Shown here: positions 27,201 through 34,400 of the stretch, one piece after another
Layout: each line of letters starts with the position of its first letter
Position numbering within the stretch: the stretch's first letter is position 1
NCBI GenBank assembly: GCA_016715285.1
Contig: JADKAO010000006.1
Location: forward strand, 248,001 to 312,000
DNA: 64,000 nt
Direction of reading: 5' to 3'
Source: Actinomycetales bacterium
GTDB lineage: Bacteria; Actinomycetota; Actinomycetes; Actinomycetales; Dermatophilaceae
The notes under the pieces: generated by a model
Databases searched by the model: none
What the model was told of the DNA's origin: nothing
What the model saw: the letters and a program-made list of their open reading frames with translations, nothing else
Made by a program: the position numbers and the translations under genes

Positions 27201-27521
27201 CCGGGCTTTGACCTCAACGGGTATGCCGTCACGCTCGACGCCGTGTCGCATTCCTTCTACCACGGTGATGGGGTGGTCATGCTCAAGGAGTGGGGTCCGA
27301 CGTTCACCATGATCGCCAACGGCGGGGTGGCGCCAGGACCAGGCGAGCGCCTGTTTAGCGGTCTTGGGCAGTTGCCGCCTCGCGATCGGTCACCCAAGGA
27401 CATGTCGTCGCTGTACACGGAGAAGTGGACGTTGTCGTCCAATGACGTCACGGTCACGGGGCTGCCCGCCGAGCCCTCGGCCCAGGTGCCGTTCTGCTGT
27501 GTGCTGTCGACCAACTCCTGA
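24219..27521 (+). CDS. Large secreted Ig-like protein, 1100 residues
   Basis: The N-terminus MPRRLHLTRSTVMISIIALIAMLTLTAGL is a signal or anchor segment. An Ig-like domain follows (VQAPTEGALFANDAPATLSV to VVGILVAP), then Gly/Ala/Pro linkers and several further domains with beta-rich character. A Gly-rich run lies at about residues 630-650, and a Cys-containing C-terminal region follows (CPWDFGYNACDLACSAGEIINYL, CEKITKVV). The start ATG lies within a copy of the word GGTATGCCG. It shares its upstream region with the divergent Ig-like gene, and together they look like an extracellular matrix or adhesion pair (inference). No catalytic motif was recognised. Confidence 0.78.
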   Translation: MPRRLHLTRSTVMISIIALIAMLTLTAGLIRRSATQAAEVQAPTEGALFANDAPATLSVGKREGVVSGETVPVNVSRSGGVQLDTVTLYDGGNVVGAAKVREGAASVSFDWVALGEGQHLLSASTRTAQGAEGRTQVVGILVAPAPKSVPGGASGGASVAASAGTAAVPVVPQETVAKARARLRGADALLLNPASPAATRAGVTRDPAAGLPQVAAPQAPAVPGKITVPQGMTPWKMLESSGDYLRLSSLSEDAVVVGSLMLVDVASIPPFLPVGADLEGKVTVPPAEGAPAPGGGGIPGGSGPSGPSAAAPASTTVGDLAVTVTVSPQNRCELLIKTPPRTELLWVGYGSNGQSTVTALRSYETYAPDPALLQPPAGNGLLYFTYKNKTSPPMPISIPISCFGEWAGDATLIDGVLTTTKANGPIYVYVTGRNPQDKAPTSVRVPVADQTYINQTQPSVDISPYLPSLPGEYAAQVFLEVYGQPSTAGGQAPLLARGTFTRTGTPTGHAFGAARAIQLEGKLTEGGQGESTWGTVIVDDKKPRALDLRWQTGDSSVDHVVWQVLSVPLSPANADLNNPFVLATGIAGRTANYGWQSFQIPARSLDAGASAKGGAGWTNRPGTADPNALATGGAGGGGGGGAGGGGSGADPSVAGATQFGTLGAPGANGRVYIRVIGVGKPSAGPTGLAGLGTASTLVAYDPPRAAAGPSPTFTIKSIKLTLPNRPYPPNGACIRVTQTPWDASGKLSISQPGASPVEIKAAQAFYPTPGMYCPWDFGYNACDLACSAGEIINYLAKTWDFVAVLYNKIIDTAAGLIAKLNPICVGAGLAGADSVQSACEKITKVVANVAIAAALTSFGLPPSLPTSSQVAALAQGNLEAAALLALQQAGVPCDSLTLDSGTADAAAYAAKEAGVALPDPGPSGQLGACQVLIHLVAEKFKAQVVEATSKQAAASTGMPEFPTITGLTVIPEPTGWLQPATLAVVASLDVASVPPGFDLNGYAVTLDAVSHSFYHGDGVVMLKEWGPTFTMIANGGVAPGPGERLFSGLGQLPPRDRSPKDMSSLYTEKWTLSSNDVTVTGLPAEPSAQVPFCCVLSTNS

Positions 27522-27668
27522 GCGGTGAGGAGCCTGCACCCTTTGGCCGACATTGTGGAGCGACCTCACGGGTGACGTGCTTGGTTCCCCGTGGGTGGGC
27601 ACACGGGCACTCCGGCAGTTTCTTCGTTTGCCAGACAACGAAGTTGAGCGTGCCCTAGCGTCCCGAGT

Positions 27669-29183
27669 GTGGCTATCGGAGACTCCCGACTCGCGCGCGA
27701 GGCCGCAGCTATCGCGGCGCTCGCCGATGTTGTGGGTGCCGATGTTGTGGGTGCCGAAGGCGCCGACTCTGCTGTGGGCGCCGAACGCCCCGACTCTGCT
27801 GATTGCGCCGAGTGTCCCCACGATGTCGAGGGCACCGACCACCCCCGGCGTGCTGAGGCTATGCCGCTCTGGCTGATCTGCGCGGCTGTGCTCGAGGCGG
27901 CCTGGGGGATCGCCGACGAGGCTACTGGCCCTGACGCCGACGGTCTTGGTGAGTCTTCGAACGAAAACCTTTGGGAAACACTGCTCTTAGCGGAGGTCTC
28001 GCTGACACGACAGGCGCTCCAGGAGAGTGAAGAGCGCGCCCGCATGGTCGTGGAGCGGTCACAACCTCGTTCTGCCGTACGCGACTGCGCGCTCCTGCTC
28101 GTGGCCCGCGCAGGGGTGTTGCAGAACAAGCCCGCGACGTCCGTGGCGCGCGAGGCGCGGATCCGGGCACAGGCTCGTAGCGACCTCGTCTTGGGCGCCT
28201 GGGCGATGGGGTTGGAAGCAATTTCGGTTCTGCTGGAAGGAGATTGCGCAACAGCTGCGCAGATTGTCGAGCAGTCGATCACCCAACCGTGGCCGGACGC
28301 GGACGCTGACGCGCACGCAAGCGCCGTTGCGGGTGAGTTGGGCCATGGTGCCGAGTACCTAGCCCGGGGGGCAGGAGTGGTGCGGCAGATGGCGGGGTTG
28401 CTGACCGGCATACCCACACCGCCCACGCCGTGGCCACACCCGCGGCAACTCGAGGCGCTGCGCGCCAGCCCCCTGTATGCCGTGCTGCGGGCTCGCGAGC
28501 GCGATGCTGGGCGGAGGTTGCGGTTGGGTTCGCCGGCGGCGGATGCGCCGGAGCCAAGGCTCACTGCGCGACAGATGGAGATCGTTGAGCGGCTCGCTGA
28601 TGGGGCGACCGACCGGCAGATCGCGCGGGCGTTGGGGCTGTCCGAGCGGACCGTGCACACCCACGTGCGCGCGATCTTGACCGCGCTGGACGTCCCCAAC
28701 CGGGCGTCGATTGTGTCGTCTGCCATCGCACCGAGCGCCCGCGGATCGGCGCGAGCGGGTGGGGGAGTAGGTCCTGCCATTGCAGCCGAGGGTGCGGATG
28801 CGGGTGGCGGCCCAGATGCCAGCGCAGGCGCCGGAACGGGTCGCGGCTGCGGTATTGGCCCCGGCCCATCCTCAGGTGCGGGATCAGGTGTCGCTTCAGG
28901 TGCCGGCCTAGGTGTTGCCCCAGGTGTTGCCCACGGCGCGGGCTCGGGTGTCTGGTCAGGTGTTGCCCAGGGCGCGGGTTCAGGTGCCGGGTCAGGTGTT
29001 GCCCAGGGCGCGGGTTCAGGTGTTGCCCACGGCGCGGGTCGGGTGTCGCTTCAGGTGCCGGGTCAGGTGCCGGCTCAGGTGTCGGGTCAGGTGTTGCCCA
29101 GGGCGCGGGTTCAGGTGTCGGGTCAGGCGCCGGCTCAGGTTTTGGTGCGGGCGTGGGCGCGGTGCCGTCGGTCGGGGACCTGA
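27669..29183 (+). CDS. LuxR-family regulator, first part, reading into a repetitive linker
   Basis: As written, 504 residues. The N-terminal part is helical and TPR-like (LLLAEVSLTRQALQESEERARMVVERSQPRSAVRDCALLLVARAG). A LuxR-type HTH lies at about residues 295-360: LTARQMEIVERLADGATDRQIARALGLSERTVHTHVRAILTALDVPNRASIV. A long Gly/Ser/Ala/Val repeat linker follows, and near 29040 the frame slips into VSLQVPGQVPAQV and stops at 29183. Restoring one base joins it to a second HTH (29153-29374), giving 568 residues. The GTG start 27669 is uncertain; ATG 27861 is an alternative. Confidence 0.7.
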   Translation: MAIGDSRLAREAAAIAALADVVGADVVGAEGADSAVGAERPDSADCAECPHDVEGTDHPRRAEAMPLWLICAAVLEAAWGIADEATGPDADGLGESSNENLWETLLLAEVSLTRQALQESEERARMVVERSQPRSAVRDCALLLVARAGVLQNKPATSVAREARIRAQARSDLVLGAWAMGLEAISVLLEGDCATAAQIVEQSITQPWPDADADAHASAVAGELGHGAEYLARGAGVVRQMAGLLTGIPTPPTPWPHPRQLEALRASPLYAVLRARERDAGRRLRLGSPAADAPEPRLTARQMEIVERLADGATDRQIARALGLSERTVHTHVRAILTALDVPNRASIVSSAIAPSARGSARAGGGVGPAIAAEGADAGGGPDASAGAGTGRGCGIGPGPSSGAGSGVASGAGLGVAPGVAHGAGSGVWSGVAQGAGSGAGSGVAQGAGSGVAHGAGRVSLQVPGQVPAQVSGQVLPRARVQVSGQAPAQVLVRAWARCRRSGT

Positions 29184-29374
29184 CCAATGTGCTCACCGAA
29201 GCGCAGCGTCGCGTCGGGGAGCTGGCCGCGATGGGTCGTTCCAATCGGGGAATCGCTGCGGCACTGGGCATTTCGGAGCGAACGGTGGAGAAGCATCTGC
29301 GCCAAGTCCTCGAGCGCACGGGCACAGCAAACCGAGCTGCCCTGGCCGCGCGCTTTGGTCCGTCACCGCGGTGA
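29153..29374 (+). pseudogene. Second LuxR HTH domain, separated by a frameshift
   Basis: Encodes VGDLTNVLTEAQRRVGELAAMGRSNRGIAAALGISERTVEKHLRQVLERTGTANRAALAARF, a complete LuxR/GerE HTH. Upstream, the same frame reads as the continuation of the Gly/Ser/Val/Ala linker (GSGVASGAGSGAGSGVG). It is therefore the C-terminal end of the preceding gene after loss of one base near 29037-29041, not a separate gene. It could be real decay, phase variation in the repeat, or a sequencing error. Confidence 0.75.
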
Positions 29375-29382
29375 CCTCCCCT

Positions 29383-29431
29383 GATTCGATACCTGTCACC
29401 GAGCCATAGGTGGGTTTGCGGTATCGACTCG
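29383..29431. repeat. Palindromic element 4
   Basis: GATTCGATACC (29383-29393) and GGTATCGACTCG (29420-29431), 26-base centre. It starts eight bases after the second LuxR HTH, the position of a terminator. Confidence 0.7.
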
Positions 29432-29490
29432 TCGGGAGGCGACCGCTCTGACAGCCCTTCCCGTGTCTCACGGCGACGGCCACCAAGCCG

Positions 29491-29823
29491 GTGATTGCGG
29501 CTGAGCTGGGAGCCACCGAAGAAGCGCCGCCACCCCTTCTTTGCCCGCGCGCCCTGAAGTCCGCGCTCGGATGCGGCCTGGTCGGGGCGTTCACGCTGGT
29601 CGTCCTCCTCGGAGTGCCCCTGCTGATGCTCTACTTCAGCCTGCTCTCGGGGACCGCCGACGGCCGTGTCGGCCCAGCGATCCTCATGTGCGCCGCGGGC
29701 CTCGCCATCCTTGGCGCCTCACTTGTCGCGCTCCAGCGTGGACGCAAGGGTTGCGGCTGGGCACTGGTGTGTGCTGCTGGGGCACTCGTCGCTGCGTCGT
29801 TCTTCGTCGTCGCCCTGCGCTAA
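29491..29823 (+). CDS. Small membrane protein, 110 residues
   Basis: Three hydrophobic segments (LGCGLVGAFTLVVLLGVPLLMLYFSLL; VGPAILMCAAGLAILGASLVAL; GWALVCAAGALVAASFFVVAL) suggest an integral membrane protein. The start is GTG 29491. The family is not recognised. It stands alone between two palindromic elements. Confidence 0.6.
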   Translation: MIAAELGATEEAPPPLLCPRALKSALGCGLVGAFTLVVLLGVPLLMLYFSLLSGTADGRVGPAILMCAAGLAILGASLVALQRGRKGCGWALVCAAGALVAASFFVVALR

Positions 29824-29984
29824 GCCCTCCCCAAAGCCCTGGACCGCTCTCGCCCGCTCTCGGCTCGGGCTGCGTGCAGAACTGCAGGCGTTGGTCTCCC
29901 ATTTCGGCCGAAAGAGGGTGTCCCGCTTGACCATTGCCAGCAGATCTGTCCGCCTCGCCGCGACCGACCCCTCCGCCCCCCACC

Positions 29985-30033
29985 GAATCGATACCCGCTA
30001 CCCAATCAACCGTCGGCGTCCGGTATCGAATGG
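29985..30033. repeat. Palindromic element 5
   Basis: GAATCGATACCCG (29985-29997) and CCGGTATCGAATGG (30020-30033), with the centre CTACCCAATCAACCGTCGGCGT. The closest match to the family consensus; it lies between the membrane protein and the phosphoesterase gene. Confidence 0.75.
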
Positions 30034-30116
30034 AGCAGGGCACTGGCGCCCACACAGCCCGGGCCACGAGCGAAAACCCCGCGACCAACCCCAGCCGCAC
30101 GGCATACCGTGTCGGG

Positions 30117-30683
30117 GTGACTGTGTGGCTGACCTCGGACCTGCACCTGGGGCACGTCCTCGTGTCCGGGCTCCGGGGGTTCCCCAACGTGGCCGCACAC
30201 GATGCCACCCTCGCGACTCGGTGGTGCGAACGCGTCGCGCCCGACGACACGGTCTGGCTACTCGGCGACGTCGTGATGGGCGACTGGCGCGCGGGCCTCA
30301 CCCTGCTGAGCAGTCTCCCGGGCACCAAACACCTCATCCTCGGCAACCACGACCGGCCGCACCCCGCCTACCGCTCCAAGGGCGGCGAGTGGGACCTGTA
30401 TGCCGCGGTGTTCACGACGATGGCGCTCGGGGGTGAGCTGCGGGTTGGGTCAGCGAAGTACCTGATGAGCCACTTCCCCTACGACGGCGAGGGGCGCGAA
30501 GGGGTGGCGGACCGGCATACCCAATGGCGGTTGCGCGACCTCGGGGAGACGCTGCTCCACGGTCACACCCACGACGCCGTGGTGGTGCGAGCGAGCCGCA
30601 GGCGCACTCGGATGGTGCACGTCGGCGTGGACGCGCACGGTCTCGCCCCCGTCGCGCTCGAGGACCTGCCCCTCACCCGATAG
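30117..30683 (+). CDS. Calcineurin-like metallophosphoesterase
   Basis: A 188-residue protein with the family's metal-binding motifs in order: TSDLHLGH (residues 6-13), GDVVMGDW, LGNHDRPH, MSHFPYDG and LHGHTHD. These bind a dinuclear metal centre for phosphoester hydrolysis. The small size and RxHTHD ending fit the single-domain subgroup acting on nucleotides or unknown substrates. GTG 30117 places the first motif correctly at the N-terminus. Confidence 0.87.
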   Translation: MTVWLTSDLHLGHVLVSGLRGFPNVAAHDATLATRWCERVAPDDTVWLLGDVVMGDWRAGLTLLSSLPGTKHLILGNHDRPHPAYRSKGGEWDLYAAVFTTMALGGELRVGSAKYLMSHFPYDGEGREGVADRHTQWRLRDLGETLLHGHTHDAVVVRASRRRTRMVHVGVDAHGLAPVALEDLPLTR

Positions 30684-30806
30684 CGCGGGAGGGGACTGGG
30701 AGCGCGTCCCAGGGGAGTTCGACTGCAGCGGTATGCCGTCCGCCTCGCGACCGGGACCCAGCGCAGCGCCTGGGCCCGATTGGGCAGTGGTGGCAGGATG
30801 GCGGCC

Positions 30807-31217
30807 ATGACCACACCTGACGACTCTCACCTCGGGCAAGGTGCTGGCCCTTCCTCTGCCCAGCCGCGCCCCGCGCAGCCAGCCCACCCCACGCACCCAG
30901 TGGCTCACACACACGACTCACCCCAGACACCCCAGACACCCCAGACCCACCGGGCGCCACAGTGGCGTGGTCGACTGCTGCTGCTGGCGGCTCTGATTGT
31001 GGTTAGCACCGTGCTGATGATGGTTTATCTCGTTCAGATCGCGAAGCCCAACGGCGGGCGCATGTTCGCCGCGCTCCTGACGTGTGGGGTGGGGTTTGCC
31101 CTGTCGCTTGCCACGACCTACCTCCTGGGCCGTGCTCCGGTGCGACGCACATGGATCCTCACGGCCTTCGCTGCGGTATTCATCGCCGCGTCGGTCGTCA
31201 TCGCGACGCTGCTCTAG
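30807..31217 (+). CDS. Membrane protein, 136 residues
   Basis: An N-terminal 50 residues of polar, Pro/Thr/His-rich sequence (QTPQTPQTH repeats) is followed by three hydrophobic segments (LLLLAALIVVSTVLMMVYLVQI; MFAALLTCGVGFALSLATTYLL; WILTAFAAVFIAASVVIATLL). ATG 30807 is chosen over the upstream start. The family is not recognised. Confidence 0.6.
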   Translation: MTTPDDSHLGQGAGPSSAQPRPAQPAHPTHPVAHTHDSPQTPQTPQTHRAPQWRGRLLLLAALIVVSTVLMMVYLVQIAKPNGGRMFAALLTCGVGFALSLATTYLLGRAPVRRTWILTAFAAVFIAASVVIATLL

Positions 31218-31349
31218 CTCGCTTTGGGTCGCGCGGGCGACCGCTCGACGGCCCGTCCAGCCCGCTTGCCCGGCCTTCGATTGGCTTGCCAGGTCTCATA
31301 AGCCAGGTCAAGTGCGCCCAAGGGCAGTCAAGCGCGAGCCAACCGAGAC

Positions 31350-32219
31350 TCAGCTGCCGACAGTCCGGTCCAGGAACGCGAGGATGTCCGCGGTGACCTC
31401 GTCGCGGTTGGTCTCGTTGAGCAGTTCGTGCCGCGCACCGGCATACAGGCGCACCGTCACGTCCCGGAGCCCAGCGTCGCGGTAGCGCTGCCCGACCACC
31501 TCAACCGCCGCGCCCCCACCAGCCAGCGGGTCCGCATCTCCGGACACGAGCAGGATTGGCAGGTCCGGGCGGATGGCCGCCAGCCGCTGCGGGTCAGTTG
31601 CAGGCAACAGCGTCGGTATGCCGCGGAACGGCTCCGACTCGAAGCCGCAGCCTTCGTCGGCGACGTACTTGTCGACCTCGGCTGGGTCGCGGCTCAGCCA
31701 TTCAAATCCGGTCCGGTGCTCGAACCCGGCGTTGAACGCGCTCAGGTCAGCAGGCTCGGGGCTGTCGAGCATCGGCACGAGCCCGCCCACATCAGTGGTG
31801 CCGGACAGGACCACAGAGTCCACCTGCATCGGATCCTCAGCGACGGCCTGCTCGACCAAAAACTGTTGCGTCGCAAAGGAACCCATCGAGTGGGCAAAGA
31901 GGGCAAGCGGCAGCCCCGGGTGGTCGGCGCGGATTCGCGCAGTGAGGCGGGCGACGTCGTCGACCCAGCCGGGCCACGAGTTGGGGCCCCACTTGCCGTA
32001 GGCCCCCCGGGCCGTGCGGCCGGACCCGCGACCATCGGGTGCATAGACGAGGTAACCGGCGCCCGTGAGGGCTTCGGCAAACCGGCGGTAGCGCCCAGCG
32101 TGCTCGCCAAGGCCGTGTTGGACCTGGACGACCGCCCGCGGCTGGCCCTCCGGCGCCCAACGGTAAACCTGCAGTTCGATGCCATCGGCACTGGTCACGA
32201 CAATGGTCGACTCATCCAT
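31350..32219 (-). CDS. Alpha/beta hydrolase, monoacylglycerol-lipase-like
   Basis: A 289-residue protein starting MDESTIVVTSADGIELQVYRWAPEG. HGLGEHAGRYRRFAEAL (oxyanion region), the nucleophile elbow FAHSMGS, LLVSGDADPLAGG (catalytic Asp region) and ARHELLNETNRDEV (catalytic His) give the serine hydrolase triad in the order seen in monoacylglycerol lipases. It likely hydrolyses acylglycerols or related esters in the cytoplasm. The upstream gene is divergent; the two share a 200-base gap. Confidence 0.86.
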   Translation of the reverse strand: MDESTIVVTSADGIELQVYRWAPEGQPRAVVQVQHGLGEHAGRYRRFAEALTGAGYLVYAPDGRGSGRTARGAYGKWGPNSWPGWVDDVARLTARIRADHPGLPLALFAHSMGSFATQQFLVEQAVAEDPMQVDSVVLSGTTDVGGLVPMLDSPEPADLSAFNAGFEHRTGFEWLSRDPAEVDKYVADEGCGFESEPFRGIPTLLPATDPQRLAAIRPDLPILLVSGDADPLAGGGAAVEVVGQRYRDAGLRDVTVRLYAGARHELLNETNRDEVTADILAFLDRTVGS

Positions 32220-32416
32220 GCCCCGAGCCTGCCACTCCCATCGACCGCTGACCAGTGGCTCCGTCGCGCTGTCACTCGTCGGAAGCGACACGAGGGATCG
32301 CGAGGGATAGCGTGGCCGAGCCGGGCTCAGCCACGGCGGAACAAGGGGCGCCTCAGGGACCGTTGCACCCGGCATACCCCTGTCGTTGCCTTTGACGTGT
32401 CACCCCGGGAGCCACC

Positions 32417-32899
32417 ATGAGCAGCTTGTACGACTTCAGCGCCCGCACTCTCCGCGGTGAGGACAAGCCCCTCGCCGACTACGCGGGCAAGGTCGTCCTC
32501 GTCGTCAACACCGCCTCCAAGTGCGGGCTGACCCCGCAGTTCACCGAGCTCGAGGAGCTCAACCAGCGGTACCGCGACCAGGGACTTGCCGTGATCGGCT
32601 TCCCCTGCAACCAGTTTGCCGGCCAGGAGCCCGGCGACGCCGACGCCATCAGCGACGTCTGCCATGTGAACTACGGCGTCACCTTTGACATGTTCGACAA
32701 GATCGATGTCAACGGTTCCGACGCGCACCCGCTCTATGTGTGGCTGCGATCGCAAAAGGGTGGGTTCCTCGGCAGCGCGATCAAGTGGAACTTCGCCAAG
32801 TTCCTCGTCGGCCGCGACGGCCAGGTCATCGAGCGCTACGCCCCGACGGTCAAGCCGTCGGAGATCGCCAACGACATCGAAGCCGCCCTCGCCGCCTGA
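32417..32899 (+). CDS. Glutathione-peroxidase-family thiol peroxidase
   Basis: A 160-residue protein. The peroxidatic residue is Cys36 in NTASKCGLT, followed by GFPCNQFAGQEPG, which holds the conserved Gln and a second Cys, and KWNFAKFLV with the conserved Trp/Asn. Bacterial Cys-type members usually take electrons from thioredoxin rather than glutathione (family knowledge). The codon is TGC, not TGA, so selenocysteine is excluded. A GGGAGCC ribosome-binding site precedes the ATG. Confidence 0.93.
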   Translation: MSSLYDFSARTLRGEDKPLADYAGKVVLVVNTASKCGLTPQFTELEELNQRYRDQGLAVIGFPCNQFAGQEPGDADAISDVCHVNYGVTFDMFDKIDVNGSDAHPLYVWLRSQKGGFLGSAIKWNFAKFLVGRDGQVIERYAPTVKPSEIANDIEAALAA

Positions 32900-33062
32900 C
32901 CCTGCCTTCGCCGCCTGACGCGACGCGCGACCTCGCCCCCAAACCCACGCATCCCGTTCGACCCACGCTCGGCTCCTTCCGCCCGCGCGAGCGAGCGCAA
33001 ATGCGGGCTAACCGACCCCCGAAACCAGCAACTACGCACGCTCACCGCGCGATGATGGAGGC

Positions 33063-33548
33063 GTGAGGTTCTCCCGCCTGCGCCGCCACAGCCCGGCCGA
33101 ACTACGCGCAATGTATGCCGGTGGGCGCGGCAACGACGAAGCCCGCGAGTGGGCACGCTTCTGGGCTCGCGTCAACACCACCAAGCTCCTGCCCCAGCGG
33201 TGGGTCACCCTCGAAGTCCCCGGCCGCAAGTCCGGTGCGATCACCCGATTCCCGCTGGGGATGGCTCGCTACCAAGGCAATTGGTACCTCGTCTCCATGC
33301 TCGGTGAGTGCAATTGGACCCGCAACGTGCGGGCAGCCGACGGCCTGGTGACGTTGCGCGGACGGCATACTCGCCGGTGTCGGCTCATCGAGGTGCCACC
33401 CGACGACCGCGCCCCGATCCTCAAGCGTTACCTCGCGCAGGTGCCCGGCGCGCGACCACACTTGCCGGTCGATCGCACTGCACCGATCGCGTCGTTTATC
33501 GCGCTCGGCCCGACCTATCCCGTCTTCCGCGTCGTCCCCGAACCCTGA
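33063..33548 (+). CDS. F420-dependent nitroreductase/quinone reductase family protein
   Basis: A 161-residue protein with a Ddn-like split-barrel signature: LPQRWVTLEVPGRKSGAITRFPLGMARYQGNWYLVSMLGECNWTRNVRAADGLVTLRGRHTRRC. Members bind deazaflavin F420 and reduce quinones or nitro compounds at the membrane. This supports an actinobacterial host, which makes F420. The GTG start 33063 gives the usual short N-terminus. Confidence 0.85.
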   Translation: MRFSRLRRHSPAELRAMYAGGRGNDEAREWARFWARVNTTKLLPQRWVTLEVPGRKSGAITRFPLGMARYQGNWYLVSMLGECNWTRNVRAADGLVTLRGRHTRRCRLIEVPPDDRAPILKRYLAQVPGARPHLPVDRTAPIASFIALGPTYPVFRVVPEP

Positions 33549-33551
33549 AAC

Positions 33552-33983
33552 TCAGGCCCCTCGCGGCCGCCGAAGCTCACCACTCGCTGGGTCGTGTCGC
33601 GCCAGCCCAGGTATGCCGTCAAAGTCGCTGTCCGCGCTCACGATGGCAGCAAATCCTGCTCCCATCGCCGTCGCTGCGTGGACCGCGTCGCGACCGCGCA
33701 CATCGCCGCGGGCCACAAGATCGCGTGCAACTCGCAGCACATCGATAGTGAAGTCATGCCACACCACAGACGTATCAAGTGCATCGAACTCCCGGGCGGC
33801 AGCGGCAGCGCCTACTCGTCGGGTGCGGTGAAAGAGGAACTCTTGGCCACCCTCCACACTGAGATGAAGTCGCAGCTCGCTCCGAGCCGCCGCAGACAGC
33901 AGATCACGGCTGCTGGCCTTGAGCGGGTGTTCTCCGCCAATCGCGAGCAAGAGCACCGACGGGTCGACGAAGACGTCCCTCAC
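33552..33983 (-). CDS. vapC: PIN-domain toxin (VapC-like)
   Basis: A 143-residue PIN-domain ribonuclease. MRDVFVDPSVLLLAIGGEHP holds the first acidic residue, GRDAVHAATAM the central Asp, and SADSDFDGIPGL the last acidic cluster. The GTG start overlaps the stop of the upstream antitoxin gene. A typical type II toxin cleaving RNA. Confidence 0.87.
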   Translation of the reverse strand: MRDVFVDPSVLLLAIGGEHPLKASSRDLLSAAARSELRLHLSVEGGQEFLFHRTRRVGAAAAAREFDALDTSVVWHDFTIDVLRVARDLVARGDVRGRDAVHAATAMGAGFAAIVSADSDFDGIPGLARHDPASGELRRPRGA

Positions 33984-34273
33984 GTTCCCGCCAGCTTCGA
34001 CATGAGATCGTCGGTGAGCGCGCGTTTGAGTTCGGCGGGGCCTTCGCCGCCCGCTGCAGACGCGACTCCACGACTGGTGTGTGCGTCTCCCAACTGAACC
34101 AACAGCTGCGCCGCGCTGGCCCTCGCCGTGTCGCCCTCATCGGCGAAGCGCACATCGATGGCCTCGCGGATCACAGCGGCCACGCTGCGTCCGCTCCGTC
34201 GGGCCTCGGCTTCGACTCGCTCATAGCGCGCATGGTCCAGCAAGAGCTGGAGTCTGCGTTCCATGACCGACAT
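33980..34273 (-). CDS. vapB: Ribbon-helix-helix antitoxin paired with VapC
   Basis: About 97 residues from the ATG at 34273 (34264 or 34288 also possible). The N-terminus MERRLQLLLDHARYERVEAEARRSGRSVAAVIREAIDVRF is an RHH-type DNA-binding fold. The C-terminal tail (ELKRALTDDLMSKLAGT) would bind the toxin. The stop overlaps the toxin start. Confidence 0.83.
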   Translation of the reverse strand: MSVMERRLQLLLDHARYERVEAEARRSGRSVAAVIREAIDVRFADEGDTARASAAQLLVQLGDAHTSRGVASAAGGEGPAELKRALTDDLMSKLAGT

Positions 34274-34400
34274 ACACACAGCATACACATGCAGCAGTCA
34301 AGAGTTCTTGGCGAGCGCGCCGGTCAGGTCAGTGGCTGAGGTGGGGGCGTTGTTGGAGTTCGTCGCCGATCAACTCACCTGAGACCGCGATCCCCACGGC

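Noticed and set aside
32522..32530. Selenocysteine in the glutathione-peroxidase homologue
   Set aside because: The codon is TGC (Cys), not TGA.
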